In this document: positions 63,787 to 64,000 of the stretch, piece after piece
Numbering within the stretch: the stretch's first letter is position 1
Layout of the letters: every line of letters begins with the position of its first letter
Assembly: GCF_000283155.1 (NCBI RefSeq)
Contig: NW_004454289.1
Span: forward strand, 1,031,818 to 1,095,817
Direction: 5' to 3'
Source: Ceratotherium simum simum
Lineage: Eukaryota; Chordata; Mammalia; Perissodactyla; Rhinocerotidae
DNA: 64,000 bases
Position numbers and translations under genes: made by a program
The notes under the pieces: generated by a model
What the model was told of the DNA's origin: nothing
The model's database searches: none
What the model saw: only the letters and a program-made list of their open reading frames with translations

Positions 63787-64000
63787 AAAATCCAAACAAT
63801 ACTTTTGCTTATATAGACAAGCTGACTCTAAAATTTGTATGGAAGTGCAAAGGTCATTGAAATAGCAAAGCAGTTTTTAAAAAGGAGAATCAAGTTGGAG
63901 GAACCACACTACCCAATATTAGGACGTACCATAATGTTACAGGGATCCAGACAGTGTGGTGTTGGCAGAGGGGTTGGCACATAGATCAATGGAACAGAAA

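Larger units (their letters stand above)
57113..64000 (+). other. WNK2: WNK2 intron 18, 5' part (runs off the window)
   Basis: Donor gtagga. 57113-57540 is GC-rich unique sequence; 57540-59400 is of mixed composition with AT-richer parts and no recognised exon or clear repeat; from about 59400 an old L1 fills the rest. No acceptor plus coding match to later WNK2 exons is seen. Confidence 0.88.
59400..64000 (+). mobile_element. Old LINE-1, sense, 5' end to mid ORF2, interrupted by an ERE
   Basis: The sequence starts with L1M 5'-region phrases ('CTAAAGCAAAAATATCAACAT', 'TTTAAAGCAGCTATTGTG') and ORF1-like A-rich DNA. It continues with ORF2 endonuclease-like text (GDFDTLI near 61432) and reverse-transcriptase text: an open piece at 62641-63012 contains SADTEKKFDKLQHPFI. 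Near 63049 LFADNMIL stands where active L1 has FADD, so the second aspartate is lost. Many stops and frameshifts make it dead. The left border is uncertain and may reach about 58800. It continues past the right edge. Confidence 0.85.

Overview
This is mammalian nuclear DNA, most likely from a perissodactyl (horse, donkey, rhino or tapir). Large introns, GT-AG splice sites, MIR, L1 and hAT relics show a placental mammal. Four tRNA-derived SINEs of the equine repetitive element (ERE) type point to Perissodactyla.

The window carries one protein-coding gene on the + strand: the first half of WNK2, a lysine-deficient serine/threonine kinase of the chloride-sensing WNK family. Eighteen coding segments can be placed, from the 3' part of exon 1 (1-283) to exon 18 (56993-57112). 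Their phases join without a break, giving about 1156 codons. The start codon lies left of the window and the C-terminal exons lie right of it. Exons 1-6 encode an acidic N-terminal linker, the kinase domain and the first autoinhibitory (PF2/CCT-like) domain. Exons 7-13 encode a long proline-rich linker. Exons 14-16 encode the second CCT-like domain, and exons 17-18 begin the next linker.

Layout: 1-283 is exon 1 in a CpG-rich block. 284-30976 is intron 1, GC-rich, with tail-to-tail L1 pieces (6.1-8.1 kb), C-rich and 29-bp minisatellites (16.8-17.4 kb), LINE and hAT relics (21.9-23.2 kb), an old ERE (28.0 kb), L1 relics (28.6-29.9 kb) and a perfect 155-bp tandem duplication (30.1-30.4 kb). 30977-57112 holds exons 2-18 with introns from 85 bp to 3.8 kb. 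57113-64000 is intron 18, ending in an old + strand L1 that is broken by a younger ERE; a 100-N assembly gap lies inside that ERE.

I see no second gene, no CRISPR array, no bacterial-type system and no novel enzyme. The observations most worth a check are regulatory or structural: complementary simple repeats flanking exon 7 and exons 8-9 (possible circular-RNA or exon-skipping architecture), an in-frame internal splice donor in exon 16, the perfect tandem duplication before exon 2, and a reduced proline repeat in exon 11. Repeat family names and comparisons with human WNK2 are from memory; no alignment or database search was run.
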